The notes beneath the pieces are model-generated. The model saw nothing but the letters and a program-made list of their open reading frames with translations, did no database searches and was not told the DNA's origin. A stretch of 36,978 nt of DNA, taken from contig QZIP01000035.1 of NCBI GenBank assembly GCA_003599595.1, positions 1 through 36,978 of the forward strand, given 5' to 3'. Shown in pieces: positions 25,363 to 33,856 of this stretch. Source of the DNA: Candidatus Parcubacteria bacterium. Its GTDB lineage: Bacteria; Patescibacteriota; Microgenomatia; Levybacterales; GWA1-39-11. The translations under genes were made by a program, and so were the position numbers. Position 1 is the stretch's first letter. Every line of letters begins with the position of its first letter.

Positions 25363-25402
25363 CACCATCCGGGGAGATCCGGGATGAGCTCGACCGGAGG
25401 TG
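25363..25402. repeat. GC-rich imperfect palindrome near the end of the GT2 gene
   Basis: CACC (25363-25366) with GGTG (25399-25402), CATCC (25366-25370) with GGATG (25382-25386) and GAGCTC (25386-25391) make a GC-rich, self-complementary island in AT-rich DNA between two convergent genes. It may help termination of either gene. Confidence 0.4.
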
Positions 25403-25407
25403 GGAAA

Positions 25408-26154
25408 TTAATGTCTTAACAAGTATAATTTTCCTCTTACCATAAATGAGTAAAAGCTCATAAGAATTGCAAAAACAAAGCCTGGAATTCCATCCAAAAA
25501 ACCAAGCTTGAGAAAGTAATTAACCATAAACTTCCCTTTTGTATATATTATTATGGATAATAAATTACTTTCTACTCCTTTATCAAATAACTCTTTTGCT
25601 CTCAGGTCTGAATAATAATTTATCTCACTTAAAAATTCTTTTATTGTTTGATGAGGCAAATGAGTTAGATCATTTTCAAGCTCTGATGTTTTTCCTTTAA
25701 TATTCCAAGTCTCATGTACCTTTCCTTTCCAAATTCCCGAACCTCTTTTACCAAGACGGAGAAGTTTTATATTACCTGTTTCTCCATATCTTAGCTTCTT
25801 ACCCCATAAAAAGTCACTTCTTTTTATAAAGTAGCCATCGATATTGTTGTCTTTGATTTTTTCAATAATCTCCTTCTGTAGTTCTTTTGATATTCTCTCA
25901 TCAGCGTCTAAAAATAAAATCCAATCAGATTTGGTAATTTTCAAGGCAAAGTTTCTTTGGGCTGAAAAGTCATGATCCAAACTATGCTTTGTAAGCTTAA
26001 TTTTGGGATTGTTAATTTTTTTGATAATTTCATCTATTCTATCGGTTGAATTATCATCCACAATAATAATTTCATCTGCAAATGATGCACTCTCAAGAGA
26101 ATCAACTATAGTATTCTCCTCATTTTTTGTTAAAATTATGATTGAAAGAGACAT
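25408..26154 (-). CDS. Glycosyltransferase family 2, WaaE/KdtX-like
   Basis: 248 aa cytoplasmic GT-A fold transferase. The N-terminus LSIIILTKNEENTIVDSLES and the nucleotide-binding VDDNSTD (32-38) are classical GT2 motifs; the metal-binding DxD is D83-A84-D85 in LFLDADERI. HDFSAQRNFAL (61-71) and the later RGSGIWKGKVHE region place it with the WaaE/KdtX-like group, which adds sugars (often glucose) to surface glycolipids. The C-terminus has one or two hydrophobic segments (about 215-240) that probably attach it to the membrane. The gene stands alone on the minus strand between two GT-C genes. An extended -10 box ends nine bases before its ATG, so the mRNA may be nearly leaderless. Confidence 0.88.
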   Translation of the reverse strand: MSLSIIILTKNEENTIVDSLESASFADEIIIVDDNSTDRIDEIIKKINNPKIKLTKHSLDHDFSAQRNFALKITKSDWILFLDADERISKELQKEIIEKIKDNNIDGYFIKRSDFLWGKKLRYGETGNIKLLRLGKRGSGIWKGKVHETWNIKGKTSELENDLTHLPHQTIKEFLSEINYYSDLRAKELFDKGVESNLLSIIIYTKGKFMVNYFLKLGFLDGIPGFVFAILMSFYSFMVRGKLYLLRH

Positions 26155-26163
26155 CTTATGCTA

Positions 26164-26172
26164 ATTTTATCA
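26164..26172 (-). promoter_or_regulatory. Extended -10 promoter of the GT2 gene
   Basis: On the minus strand TGATAAAAT occupies 26172-26164: TG, one base, then TAAAAT. The box ends nine bases before the ATG at 26154, so the predicted mRNA has only about three bases before its start codon. A TTGCTT upstream is 14 bases from the box, too close for a standard -35. Confidence 0.5.
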
Positions 26173-26215
26173 TAAATGGATAGAAGCAAGAAACTCAAAT
26201 TAGCGAATCAGATCT

Positions 26216-26365
26216 AGTTAAAAGTTTAAAGCGCCCGCCAAAGGCGAGGCTCGCTAAAAGCAGCAAAGTTAAAAGTTGCAGTTCAAAGTTATAAATTTTT
26301 AATTTTGACTTGTAGTCTTGTATCCGATTTTATCAAATTTGAGTTTTGAAATTTGCAATTTGAGT
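26216..26365. repeat. Word-repeat intergenic region between the GT2 and GT-C genes
   Basis: No gene here. AAAGTTTAAAG, AAAGTTAAAAGTTGCAG and TTCAAAGTTATAAA words are followed by TTTTAATTTTGACTTG and AAATTTGAGTTTTGAAATTT, i.e. the same vocabulary in both orientations. A short GC-rich palindrome, GCGCCCGCCAAAGGCGAGGC, lies at 26231-26250. It resembles the repeats near murT and in gatB. Confidence 0.5.
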
Positions 26366-26373
26366 TTTTTTAT

Positions 26374-27951
26374 ATGTATAAATTTTTTTCAAAGAACTAT
26401 ATTGTAGTATTAATTGTTCTTTTTTTTGTGTCAAGATTATTTTTTATAAATTCTCAGCCTGTTTTTTTTGATTCTTTGGAATATATTGAGAGATTAAACA
26501 TGAATAGTCTTCTTCAAGCTATGGCCTCGGGGCATATGCCCTTACATTCTGGCTATATCCTAATTTTTTGGCCTATTTTTAAATTTGGTCAATTTATAAA
26601 TACAAATCCTGTTCAACTAGTAATAATATTTCAGATTCTTTTGTCTTCTGTCACAATTATTTGCTTCTATAAAATTATTGAGTCGATTTTTAACAAGCAA
26701 TTAGCACTTAAGAGCTCAATTATTGCATCTTTAATTCCTTTATTCTGGATTACAAACTCAGTTATTATGATTGAGTCCTCCTACGTTTCTTTTTTCTTTA
26801 TATCCTTATATTTAATAATTAAGTCTTTGCGATCAAACAAAAAAATATTTCTTCTATTTGGACTGATATCTTTTGGAATTTCTTTTCTTATTCACATTGC
26901 AGTTCTTTTATGGCTTCCATTGTTTTTCTATTTAACATATCTTTCTAATCCCAAAAATATTAAGTATCAAGTACTGCCCTATTTTATTGCAAGTTTTATT
27001 GTGTTTAATATTATTTTGGGATATTTTATTTCAATTTCAACAGGAAAAAATCTTTTGGCAAGTGTTTTCTATATTTATACAAGCAAGATGAATGAACATG
27101 GCAACTTGCAGTTGGACACTGAGGGGATAATTGTTTATCTAAGAAATATTGTAATTCCGCTATTAAGAAATAATACTACAATTGTGTTTTTACTAGGAAG
27201 TATTTCACTTTTAATAACATTTTTTAAGAATAAAAAGGTGTTTATTGTTTTTCTTCTTTGGATGCTTCCTGTTTTGATTACCAATCAATGGTGGGACTCT
27301 TTACTTATTGGCAGACATGCAATTCTTGCTGGATTTGGCTTTGCTTTGTCTTGTGCATTATTAACAAGCAGAACAAAGTTTTTTTATGTCTTAGTCTTAT
27401 ATCTATTGATTGTTTCTATTCCCAACCTCTTCTTACTTAGAGAAAAAATCCCCTATTTAGAAGAAGCAAAAACTATACAGTCTTTGCCCAAAAATGGACT
27501 ATTAATTGAAAGTCATTTTGCCAGGCCGCAGGTTGATAAAACGTATCAAGGCAAAATAGTTTTTGTTGATGAGCCAGGATGGGACAAAGAAGGCTTGGGA
27601 CATGAAATTAAAACAAGACTAAGGAACAGTAAGCCTGCTTATGTTTCTTCACAAGCATTATCAGAACCCTACGGACTTTACTCTGGTCCCTATCTTCACT
27701 CTTTATCTCTTTCCTATAAAAAGGAATTTGTTTTAAAGGATGTGATTAAACAATTTTCATTAAAAGAATACAAAACTATAAACAAAGAAGACAATTTAAT
27801 TATTTATGAAATTGTTTCAAATAAGCCTTCAGAATATCCAGAAATAAAGATCTTAAATGATCACAGAAGAAGAATGGATTATTATGATCCCTTAATTCAG
27901 CTATGGCTTAGATTTAATCTTTCACAACAGTTATCAGTATTTTTAAAATAA
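26374..27951 (+). CDS. GT-C type multi-spanning membrane protein, probable glycosyltransferase
   Basis: 525 aa from ATG at 26374 (an upstream TTG would add seven residues before the first helix and has nothing to support it). About ten hydrophobic helices are followed by a soluble C-terminal domain of about 180 residues. The first loop has FFDSLEYIERLN with D33 and E36, then GHMPLHSGYILIFWPIFK; this acidic residue plus proline/glycine pattern is typical of GT-C proteins. No specific family could be assigned with confidence. The C-terminal part (SHFARPQVDKTYQGKIVFVDEPGW) resembles the outside domain of lipid-sugar transferases. It is transcribed alone, convergent with the next minus operon. 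Confidence 0.65.
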   Translation: MYKFFSKNYIVVLIVLFFVSRLFFINSQPVFFDSLEYIERLNMNSLLQAMASGHMPLHSGYILIFWPIFKFGQFINTNPVQLVIIFQILLSSVTIICFYKIIESIFNKQLALKSSIIASLIPLFWITNSVIMIESSYVSFFFISLYLIIKSLRSNKKIFLLFGLISFGISFLIHIAVLLWLPLFFYLTYLSNPKNIKYQVLPYFIASFIVFNIILGYFISISTGKNLLASVFYIYTSKMNEHGNLQLDTEGIIVYLRNIVIPLLRNNTTIVFLLGSISLLITFFKNKKVFIVFLLWMLPVLITNQWWDSLLIGRHAILAGFGFALSCALLTSRTKFFYVLVLYLLIVSIPNLFLLREKIPYLEEAKTIQSLPKNGLLIESHFARPQVDKTYQGKIVFVDEPGWDKEGLGHEIKTRLRNSKPAYVSSQALSEPYGLYSGPYLHSLSLSYKKEFVLKDVIKQFSLKEYKTINKEDNLIIYEIVSNKPSEYPEIKILNDHRRRMDYYDPLIQLWLRFNLSQQLSVFLK

Positions 27952-28176
27952 TTTAAAACAGTATCTATTCTAAAGACTAAACAAGGTTGAACCGGATGAT
28001 ATATACCTGATATATACGCATTATATACTCATCTTCCACAGCTTTGTAAGTGCATGGTGGGTGGTGCTTGGCTTTGCAACCTCCTCCACCTGAAAGGAGT
28101 CCTGCGGCCACCTTCTAGGTGCTTAAACCGCTTCAAACTCGAGCTAGTTGTGTATGTACTACGTATATACTTTTCT
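27952..28176. other. Convergent gap with 11-bp-spaced TATATAC repeats and a GC-rich element
   Basis: Between two convergent genes. TATATAC occurs at 28000-28006, 28011-28017 and 28022-28028, exactly 11 bases apart, and again at 28164-28170. From about 28050 the sequence becomes GC-rich and contains palindromic repeat copy B (28086-28120). No gene and no clear T-run terminator were seen. Confidence 0.6.
28086..28120 (+). repeat. GC-rich palindromic repeat, copy B (intergenic)
   Basis: The order of words is CCACCT, three variable bases, AGGAGTCC, TG, one variable base, GGCCACCT, three variable bases, AGGT. It matches the minus strand of 25082-25115. Its arms ACCTGAAAGG and CCTTCTAGGT still pair at nine of ten positions (one as G-U) although both arms differ from copy A. 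Confidence 0.62.
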
Positions 28177-29511
28177 TTATTTAGCAAACTTATCCTTAGC
28201 AACTAAACCTATTATGAATACGGATACCGGTAGCAGATGAAGGAGAAGCCTATCCATTACGTTTTGGATATGTGCAGCCGGATTTATGGGGGTAATCATA
28301 AATATAAGAAAGTATACAAATAACTGTGAAAAGATAATTAAATAACCTATTGTGATTATTTTTTCTTTTCTGGAAAAAAAATAAACTATAAAACTTAACG
28401 TAAAGACTATCCAGATGATATTCCAGTTCTGAAAATTTAGCATTTGCTTGATCATTTCCGTTACCACCAAACCCATTCTTTCTAGTTCAAAATTTCCTCT
28501 TGCAAAAATATAATTGACTGATAATCCGTAAATATTTTTATAAAACCACCAGCTTAGAATTGGTATGCCCCAAATAAGTAAGTAAGGGATAAGCTTAAAG
28601 TTTCTATTTATATATAGGTAATAAATAGTAATTACCTGCAGTATTATAGAAAAAGGCATTCCCTCATTTTTGATTAAAGCAGAAATTGCCAGCATTATAT
28701 TTAACAAAATTAATGTTTTTGCCCTTTTGTCATTAATGAATTTAGCAAGAAGGGAAAAACTTAAAAATATATAAAATCCCAGTATTATGTCTGCCTGTCC
28801 CGCCTCATATCTTCCTGCATGTCTTATTAGATTTTGCGTTGACAAAAGCAGAAAGGTGAAGAAAAGACTTAATCCTGTGTTAAAGTATCTTTTTAGTGTA
28901 AAGAAAAAAGCAATTGAGAGAAATATATAAAACGTAGGATAAATTAATAGTGCTGTTTTGTCATTTACTTGCCCAATAAATAAAAATAAATATGAAACTA
29001 ATAAATTTACAATAACAGGATATTCTGATTCAATATAACTAAAAATTTGAGGATTTATGCCTTGATCAAGATAAAATATTTTTCCTGCCAAAAACCAGCT
29101 GGACCAGCCGTCCCAAGCCATTAAAGGTCTGAGCTGAGATTCAAATATTACAAATGCGAAAAGTGAAAAGATCAATGCACAAAAAGAGAATACTGCTCTA
29201 CTTTTACTACCATCAAGGCTGTGACTGAAAGATTGCAAAGAGGTCAAAGTGACATTGATAGATTTGCGGTTTGTAAAATATGACATAATCATAAATATTA
29301 TCCAAGGGATAATTAAAATCTGAATATCCCATTTTATATTTAGTAATGAGTATAAAAATAACTGAAGCGCTACAAAGCCAATTCCTAGACCAAATGAGTA
29401 TGGCAATAACTCTAAAAATGAAACTTGCGGTAAAAGATTAAACGATTTTACTATAGTAAACCCAATAAGAACTAAAAATAAGATACTTATTACTGCTGAT
29501 ATCTCTATCAT
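28177..29511 (-). CDS. Multi-spanning membrane protein, probable GT-C glycosyltransferase
   Basis: 444 aa with about ten to twelve hydrophobic helices and no long soluble tail. A loop after the fourth helix has MAWDGWSSWFLAGKIFYLD (131-149) and SEYPVIVNLL (162-171), the sort of acidic and aromatic pattern seen in GT-C type transferases, and ALIKNEGMPF later on. I do not recognise the exact family. It overlaps the stop of the upstream 160-residue gene by four bases (translational coupling) and ends near the convergent gap. Those two genes may encode separate membrane and soluble parts of one enzyme. Confidence 0.6.
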   Translation of the reverse strand: MIEISAVISILFLVLIGFTIVKSFNLLPQVSFLELLPYSFGLGIGFVALQLFLYSLLNIKWDIQILIIPWIIFMIMSYFTNRKSINVTLTSLQSFSHSLDGSKSRAVFSFCALIFSLFAFVIFESQLRPLMAWDGWSSWFLAGKIFYLDQGINPQIFSYIESEYPVIVNLLVSYLFLFIGQVNDKTALLIYPTFYIFLSIAFFFTLKRYFNTGLSLFFTFLLLSTQNLIRHAGRYEAGQADIILGFYIFLSFSLLAKFINDKRAKTLILLNIMLAISALIKNEGMPFSIILQVITIYYLYINRNFKLIPYLLIWGIPILSWWFYKNIYGLSVNYIFARGNFELERMGLVVTEMIKQMLNFQNWNIIWIVFTLSFIVYFFSRKEKIITIGYLIIFSQLFVYFLIFMITPINPAAHIQNVMDRLLLHLLPVSVFIIGLVAKDKFAK

Positions 29512-29990
29512 AATTTATAAATCAATCCTTCTGTTTGTTTATCAGTTGGAACAAAGTATTCTCTGAAAGGCTTAATATTTTCAATCTTCCAGAATAATGA
29601 ATTGTTTTCATTTAAATTACTATCATTTGTCTTATATATAATTATGTAATCGTAATTATGACTATTCATAACATCGTCTATATTCTTTTGTGATTTTAAA
29701 TAAGTAATCTTTCTTGGATAAAGATAATATCTTGCTAAGTAAAATGTCTTTCCTCCCGGAGCCAAAAACGCAATTTCTGATTTTTCTTCTGTATTACTTT
29801 CAACAAATTTTATAAAACTATAAATATCACCAAATGTTTTTGTTCTTTTTTGATCGTCATCTAAATTAATCCAATTAATTTCTTCCGTTATTATCTTTGA
29901 ATAATTATATCCCACTCTTAATATTGAGAAAACAAAGGTCAAAACCAAAGAAATAATAAAAAGCTTATTGATAATATTAGGTGCTTTCAT
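29508..29990 (-). CDS. Small anchored outside-facing protein, resembles a detached GT-C soluble domain
   Basis: 160 aa with one N-terminal membrane helix (residues about 8-27) and a soluble remainder expected outside. The body contains FGDIYSFIKFVESNTEE, then FYLARYYLYPRKITYL and YDYIIIYK, which resembles the C-terminal soluble domain that usually follows the last helix of GT-C glycosyltransferases. Here it stands alone, coupled by four-base overlaps to the genes on both sides. A split enzyme or accessory subunit is inference; I do not recognise a named family. Confidence 0.55.
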   Translation of the reverse strand: MKAPNIINKLFIISLVLTFVFSILRVGYNYSKIITEEINWINLDDDQKRTKTFGDIYSFIKFVESNTEEKSEIAFLAPGGKTFYLARYYLYPRKITYLKSQKNIDDVMNSHNYDYIIIYKTNDSNLNENNSLFWKIENIKPFREYFVPTDKQTEGLIYKL

Positions 29991-31516
29991 TGTTTTTGAA
30001 CTTTTATTTTATCTAAGTTATAAGTATATTTTTCTCCAGGGCTTACATCTACCACTGTTATTGTACTTTTACCAGGAAGATTAACTATTTCCTTCTTCCC
30101 ATCCATCCAATTGTAAGAGCCATTGTCAAACAGAATTAGTGTATTTATGTTTTGGGGTATTACAAACTCAAACTTATCAACTTTATACTCTTTATATATC
30201 CAGCCTTTTGCATCTCTTCTAATGTTTTTAAACCGTGGATCATTTGTAATTAAACTATCAAACTCATAGATGAGGAAATTAGGCAAGTGGTACATAATCG
30301 GCCGCCATAAAGTTGGAGTTGCAACTATAAGGGTAGAGCCAGGATCAAACTTGGTATTAATATATTCTACTTTACCTGCAAGCTGAAGATCATTCTTTCT
30401 TATATCCGTATAATGAAATGTTGTAGGCTGATATTCAATCTTGTAATTTGGGTCTCTATCTCTAAAGAAGTTAATTAAATTATACAGTATCAGAGCAAAC
30501 ACTATGACAACTAATGTATTTTTATGTTTCTTAAACAGACTCCATATAGAATATGAAATCAATATACTTAGTGCCGAAAGGTAAATCATTTGATAGCCCG
30601 CATGGTCACTTCTTATAAAGAGATTAAAAAGAAATGACGGCAATATCCAAAGGCCAAATAAGACAATGTATTTCCTTGTTATTTTATTTTTGATACTAGA
30701 CAGACTTTTTGCTTTTACAATAAAATATACAATAAATCCACCAGCCAATCCGAAGCTCAAATAATATCCTTTTATTATAGAAACAAGATATCTCTCAATT
30801 TGGTTAAACGAGAGTACTGGAAGGGCGCCCGCTGAGGCAAACGAACGGGATAAAGAAATGTAATTATCTACACTTCCGGCAGTAAGGCTTACAAACGGAA
30901 TAAACCAGGCTATAAAAGTGATTAAACTAGCAAGCAATATGTTCACAATAGATCTTATGGGCAAGGAAAAAAGCACCCAAGCATAAAATGGGAGAAAGAA
31001 GAATAAATCCTGAGGTCTAAAACCTATTAGAAGTGAAAAGAAGATGCCAAAAATAACAGTGCAGTTTTTCTTCTTAAAAATGAGCAAATACCCAATTAAA
31101 AAAAAGATGGACGCAAGTGCTGGAGTTAATCCATAAGGATAAGATGTGAGACCAAAATAGTAAAAAGTGGGACCACTAAGAAATAATAGTGATGATAAAG
31201 ATCCTACAAAACGGTTAAAAATCGTCTTGCCAGTTATATAAAGAGCAATGGCTCCGGCTCCCGCAAAAAATACACTAACTAAAAGCGTTGCCCTGTGAGG
31301 ATCATCTGTTATCATATTTGCAAGTTTTCCAAGTACAATATACAAAGGATAACCTGGAGGAGCTGGTGTTTGCTGTTCAAAAGAATACCTAACCATTGCA
31401 ATACTGTATTGAGGACCATCCCAATGAGACTGCATCTTTTCAACTAGAGGAAGTCTAGAAAAAATGCCAATTAAAAATAATACAGAGGAAATAATATAAT
31501 CCTTCTTGTTACTCAT
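29987..31516 (-). CDS. GT-C type membrane glycosyltransferase-like protein
   Basis: 509 aa, about ten hydrophobic helices and a soluble C-terminal domain of roughly 140 residues. The first loop reads KMQSHWDGPQYSIAMVRYSF (28-47, with D33), then TPAPPGYPLYIVLGKL (50-65), a pattern seen in several bacterial GT-C and DUF2723-like proteins. GLTSYPYGLTPALAS and RPQDLFFFLPFY follow. The substrate is unknown. It is the first gene of a three-gene minus operon with ATG-stop overlaps of four bases and has a good promoter (TTGCTT, 17 bases, TAAAAT) overlapping that of the divergent GT2 gene. Confidence 0.7.
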   Translation of the reverse strand: MSNKKDYIISSVLFLIGIFSRLPLVEKMQSHWDGPQYSIAMVRYSFEQQTPAPPGYPLYIVLGKLANMITDDPHRATLLVSVFFAGAGAIALYITGKTIFNRFVGSLSSLLFLSGPTFYYFGLTSYPYGLTPALASIFFLIGYLLIFKKKNCTVIFGIFFSLLIGFRPQDLFFFLPFYAWVLFSLPIRSIVNILLASLITFIAWFIPFVSLTAGSVDNYISLSRSFASAGALPVLSFNQIERYLVSIIKGYYLSFGLAGGFIVYFIVKAKSLSSIKNKITRKYIVLFGLWILPSFLFNLFIRSDHAGYQMIYLSALSILISYSIWSLFKKHKNTLVVIVFALILYNLINFFRDRDPNYKIEYQPTTFHYTDIRKNDLQLAGKVEYINTKFDPGSTLIVATPTLWRPIMYHLPNFLIYEFDSLITNDPRFKNIRRDAKGWIYKEYKVDKFEFVIPQNINTLILFDNGSYNWMDGKKEIVNLPGKSTITVVDVSPGEKYTYNLDKIKVQKQ

Positions 31517-31534
31517 CTGTCAGTTTGCTAAAAT
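31506..31534 (+). promoter_or_regulatory. Promoter of the polyprenyl-phosphate sugar synthase-like gene
   Basis: TTGTTA at 31506-31511 and TAAAAT at 31529-31534 are 17 bases apart, and TG precedes the -10 box at the extended position (TGCTAAAAT). Transcription would start near 31541, about 14 bases before the ATG at 31555. Confidence 0.6.
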
Positions 31535-31535
31535 C

Positions 31536-31564
31536 ATTTTACGAGATTTTAACAATGAAAGCAA
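31536..31564 (-). promoter_or_regulatory. Divergent promoter of the 31516 operon
   Basis: Read on the minus strand, TTGCTT (31564-31559) and TAAAAT (31541-31536) are exactly 17 bases apart. The ATG at 31516 follows after 19 bases. The box interlocks with the plus promoter, so the two polymerases would compete for this 60-bp stretch. The -35 lies inside the first codons of the plus gene. Confidence 0.58.
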
Positions 31565-32256
31565 AAAAAACCACGTTATCAATTCTAATCCCCGCTTATA
31601 ACGAAGAAGAAAATATAGAAAAGATAATAAAAGGCTGTCAGAAACTTAAACAGTATGAACTGGATATTTTGGTAGCGGTTGATGGCAAAACAACCGACAA
31701 CACTTATGAAAAGGCGGAGAAACTAGGTGTTAGGGTAATAAAATCAAAAAGTACAGGTGGAAAAGGAATTACGTTTAGAGAGGCTATTAAACATTTGAGA
31801 GGTGATTACGTTATCCAAATAGATGCAGACTATCAATTCTTGCCAGATGATATTCCAAAACTTATGGATTCTTTACAAAATGGTTGTGACGTAGCACTAG
31901 GTACAAGATACAGAAAAGGGGCAAGTATTGAAAAAGGGTCTGTTTCATTGTTAAAAAGGGCCGGAAGTTTTGGATTGTCTTTTACAACGTCAATTTTTAC
32001 TGGGCAAAGAATAACGGATGTTATGGCAGGATTTAAAGGTTTTAAAAGAAAAGTCCTGATTGATCTTGATCCACAAACCGATCATTTTGGATACGAAGCA
32101 GAGCTGGTTATAAAAGCGGCAAAGAAAAAGTACAAAATAAGAGAAGTTCCAATAAATTATAAAAAAAGGATTACAGGAAATTCCAGTATCCACTTAATCA
32201 AACATGGAATACTCACTTTAAGTAGCATTATCAGAGTAGGAATTACCGGCAAATAG
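31555..32256 (+). CDS. GT2 family, dolichol/polyprenyl-phosphate sugar synthase-like
   Basis: 233 aa from ATG at 31555 (a TTG at 31525 would lie within the promoter). The GT-A fold starts LSILIPAYNEEENIEKII, with the metal site D90-A91-D92 in IQIDADYQFLPDD, then GTRYRKGASI and the late VPINYKKRITGNSS typical of dolichyl-phosphate mannose and polyprenyl-phosphate glucose synthases. Such enzymes move a sugar from a nucleotide donor to polyprenyl phosphate on the inner membrane face. No C-terminal membrane helices are present, as in the short DPM1-like form. It is a plausible donor source for the GT-C enzymes around it, but the sugar and any pairing are inferred. It ends four bases before a convergent gene. 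Confidence 0.85.
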   Translation: MKAKKTTLSILIPAYNEEENIEKIIKGCQKLKQYELDILVAVDGKTTDNTYEKAEKLGVRVIKSKSTGGKGITFREAIKHLRGDYVIQIDADYQFLPDDIPKLMDSLQNGCDVALGTRYRKGASIEKGSVSLLKRAGSFGLSFTTSIFTGQRITDVMAGFKGFKRKVLIDLDPQTDHFGYEAELVIKAAKKKYKIREVPINYKKRITGNSSIHLIKHGILTLSSIIRVGITGK

Positions 32257-32260
32257 AATA

Positions 32261-33856
32261 TTATTTTTTCAGGCAATATATTATTGCAGAATTTATTTTA
32301 TTGCAAAAATGGTAGGTTTCATTAATATATTTTGAGATTTCCGGTAATCTTGTTCTATTATCTATTCCATCAACCGCCCAGTCTTTCTCATTTTCAATAA
32401 TATATTTTGGTTTTTTTACTATTAAATCCTGCAGCAATTCAAATCTTTTATTTTTGTTATTTGCAATATATGGCAGGTCATAGCGTGTGGGATTTTTTCT
32501 ATTTATTAATAAATACATCATGGGCTCATCTGTTAAAAAAAATACATAATCAGATTTATCTGAATTTAAATTAATAAAAGATTGAATTGAGGAAATGTAG
32601 TTTTTTTGATCTTTAGATATTGTTATTGGACCAGTAAATGAAGGGTTGTTTTTGGACGATAATATTGCAGATGGCAAATCTATTATTTTGAATATGTTTG
32701 GCCTATTGATCAAAAGTAAGCGTAAAGAAAAAATAACTATTACAAACATTATTAAGACTAGTAGTATTTTCTCCGGATTTATGCCTTTAATATTTTTAAG
32801 CAGGAAAAGGCCCTTTTGCATTAAATAAATTAAAACAATAAAAAGAGGTAATAATGTAAAATAAAAATGTCCTATTCCACTTCTTCCTATTAAAATACTT
32901 AAAAGAGCCAATCCAAAGAGACCAATAAGCATGATTAGCGGTTCATTCTCTTCTTTCTTTTTTATTAAAATTAATTTAAGGACGATGTAAAGAAAAAATG
33001 AGAGATAAAAAATAATTGCCCAATAAATAAGTATTTCTTTTGAAAATACAAACCTTACCCAAGACAAGATATCAATATTATTAGGCGCCAAGCTTAAAAT
33101 GTTTGGGAAATTTTGGCCATTGGGAATATTGATCCCTGAAAAAAGAAAAAGAACATCTTTTGTTACACTAATGTAGTCTCCTAACCATCCTCCTATTGAC
33201 GACCATAAACTAAAGACAATAGAAGGAACCAGGATTCCAACAATAAAGGCACTAAACTTGAGAATTATTTTATGAATATTAATCTCTATAATAAACCTAT
33301 ATAGATAGCATAAAAACACAATAAATCCTGAAAAGATGCCAATTTCAGGACTTACCAGAAATGAAACTATGACTAACAACCCAGACAAAAAATCAGAATG
33401 TAGACTTTTTTCTTTTATAGATTTTGCTGCAAAAATTAATACCAACAAACCCAAAGCCTGCCGGATTTGCACAATTGGCAGTAATAAAGCAAGAACAATT
33501 ATGTACCATCTGAATATTTTTGATATATTTAAAATATATACAATATAAAGTCCAATGATTATTCCAATAATACTCCCTAGTGTTAGATATAGCCTAACTA
33601 AAAATGCTGATGGCCCAACAATTTTAAATAGAATATAAAGAGGCTGAATAAATAATGGACCGTAGGTGATGTAGATATCTTTATACATCTGCTTTCCCAA
33701 AAGCATTTGATTGGTCCAGGAAGCAAATTGCCCCTCATCTATAAAATTTAGGTCTCCAAACAAAGGACTTCCTCCAGTGGTTGTTCCAATGAACAAACCT
33801 AAAACCACAATAATTATTGATTCAATAATAAATGTTTTTATTCGTTTTTTTTCCAT
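32261..33856 (-). CDS. GT-C type membrane glycosyltransferase-like protein
   Basis: 531 aa from ATG at 33856, which gives a 19-base overlap with the preceding gene; an upstream in-frame start at 33907 would overlap 70 bases and adds residues before the first helix. The first loop has FGDLNFIDEGQFASWTNQML with D41-E42, followed by GKQMYKDIYITYGPLF (54-69), a pattern well known in GT-C type bacterial proteins. About ten helices and a soluble tail follow (FINLNSDKSDYVFFLTDEP and later). Substrate unknown. It is the last gene of a minus operon starting beyond the window's right edge. Confidence 0.72.
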   Translation of the reverse strand: MEKKRIKTFIIESIIIVVLGLFIGTTTGGSPLFGDLNFIDEGQFASWTNQMLLGKQMYKDIYITYGPLFIQPLYILFKIVGPSAFLVRLYLTLGSIIGIIIGLYIVYILNISKIFRWYIIVLALLLPIVQIRQALGLLVLIFAAKSIKEKSLHSDFLSGLLVIVSFLVSPEIGIFSGFIVFLCYLYRFIIEINIHKIILKFSAFIVGILVPSIVFSLWSSIGGWLGDYISVTKDVLFLFSGINIPNGQNFPNILSLAPNNIDILSWVRFVFSKEILIYWAIIFYLSFFLYIVLKLILIKKKEENEPLIMLIGLFGLALLSILIGRSGIGHFYFTLLPLFIVLIYLMQKGLFLLKNIKGINPEKILLVLIMFVIVIFSLRLLLINRPNIFKIIDLPSAILSSKNNPSFTGPITISKDQKNYISSIQSFINLNSDKSDYVFFLTDEPMMYLLINRKNPTRYDLPYIANNKNKRFELLQDLIVKKPKYIIENEKDWAVDGIDNRTRLPEISKYINETYHFCNKINSAIIYCLKK

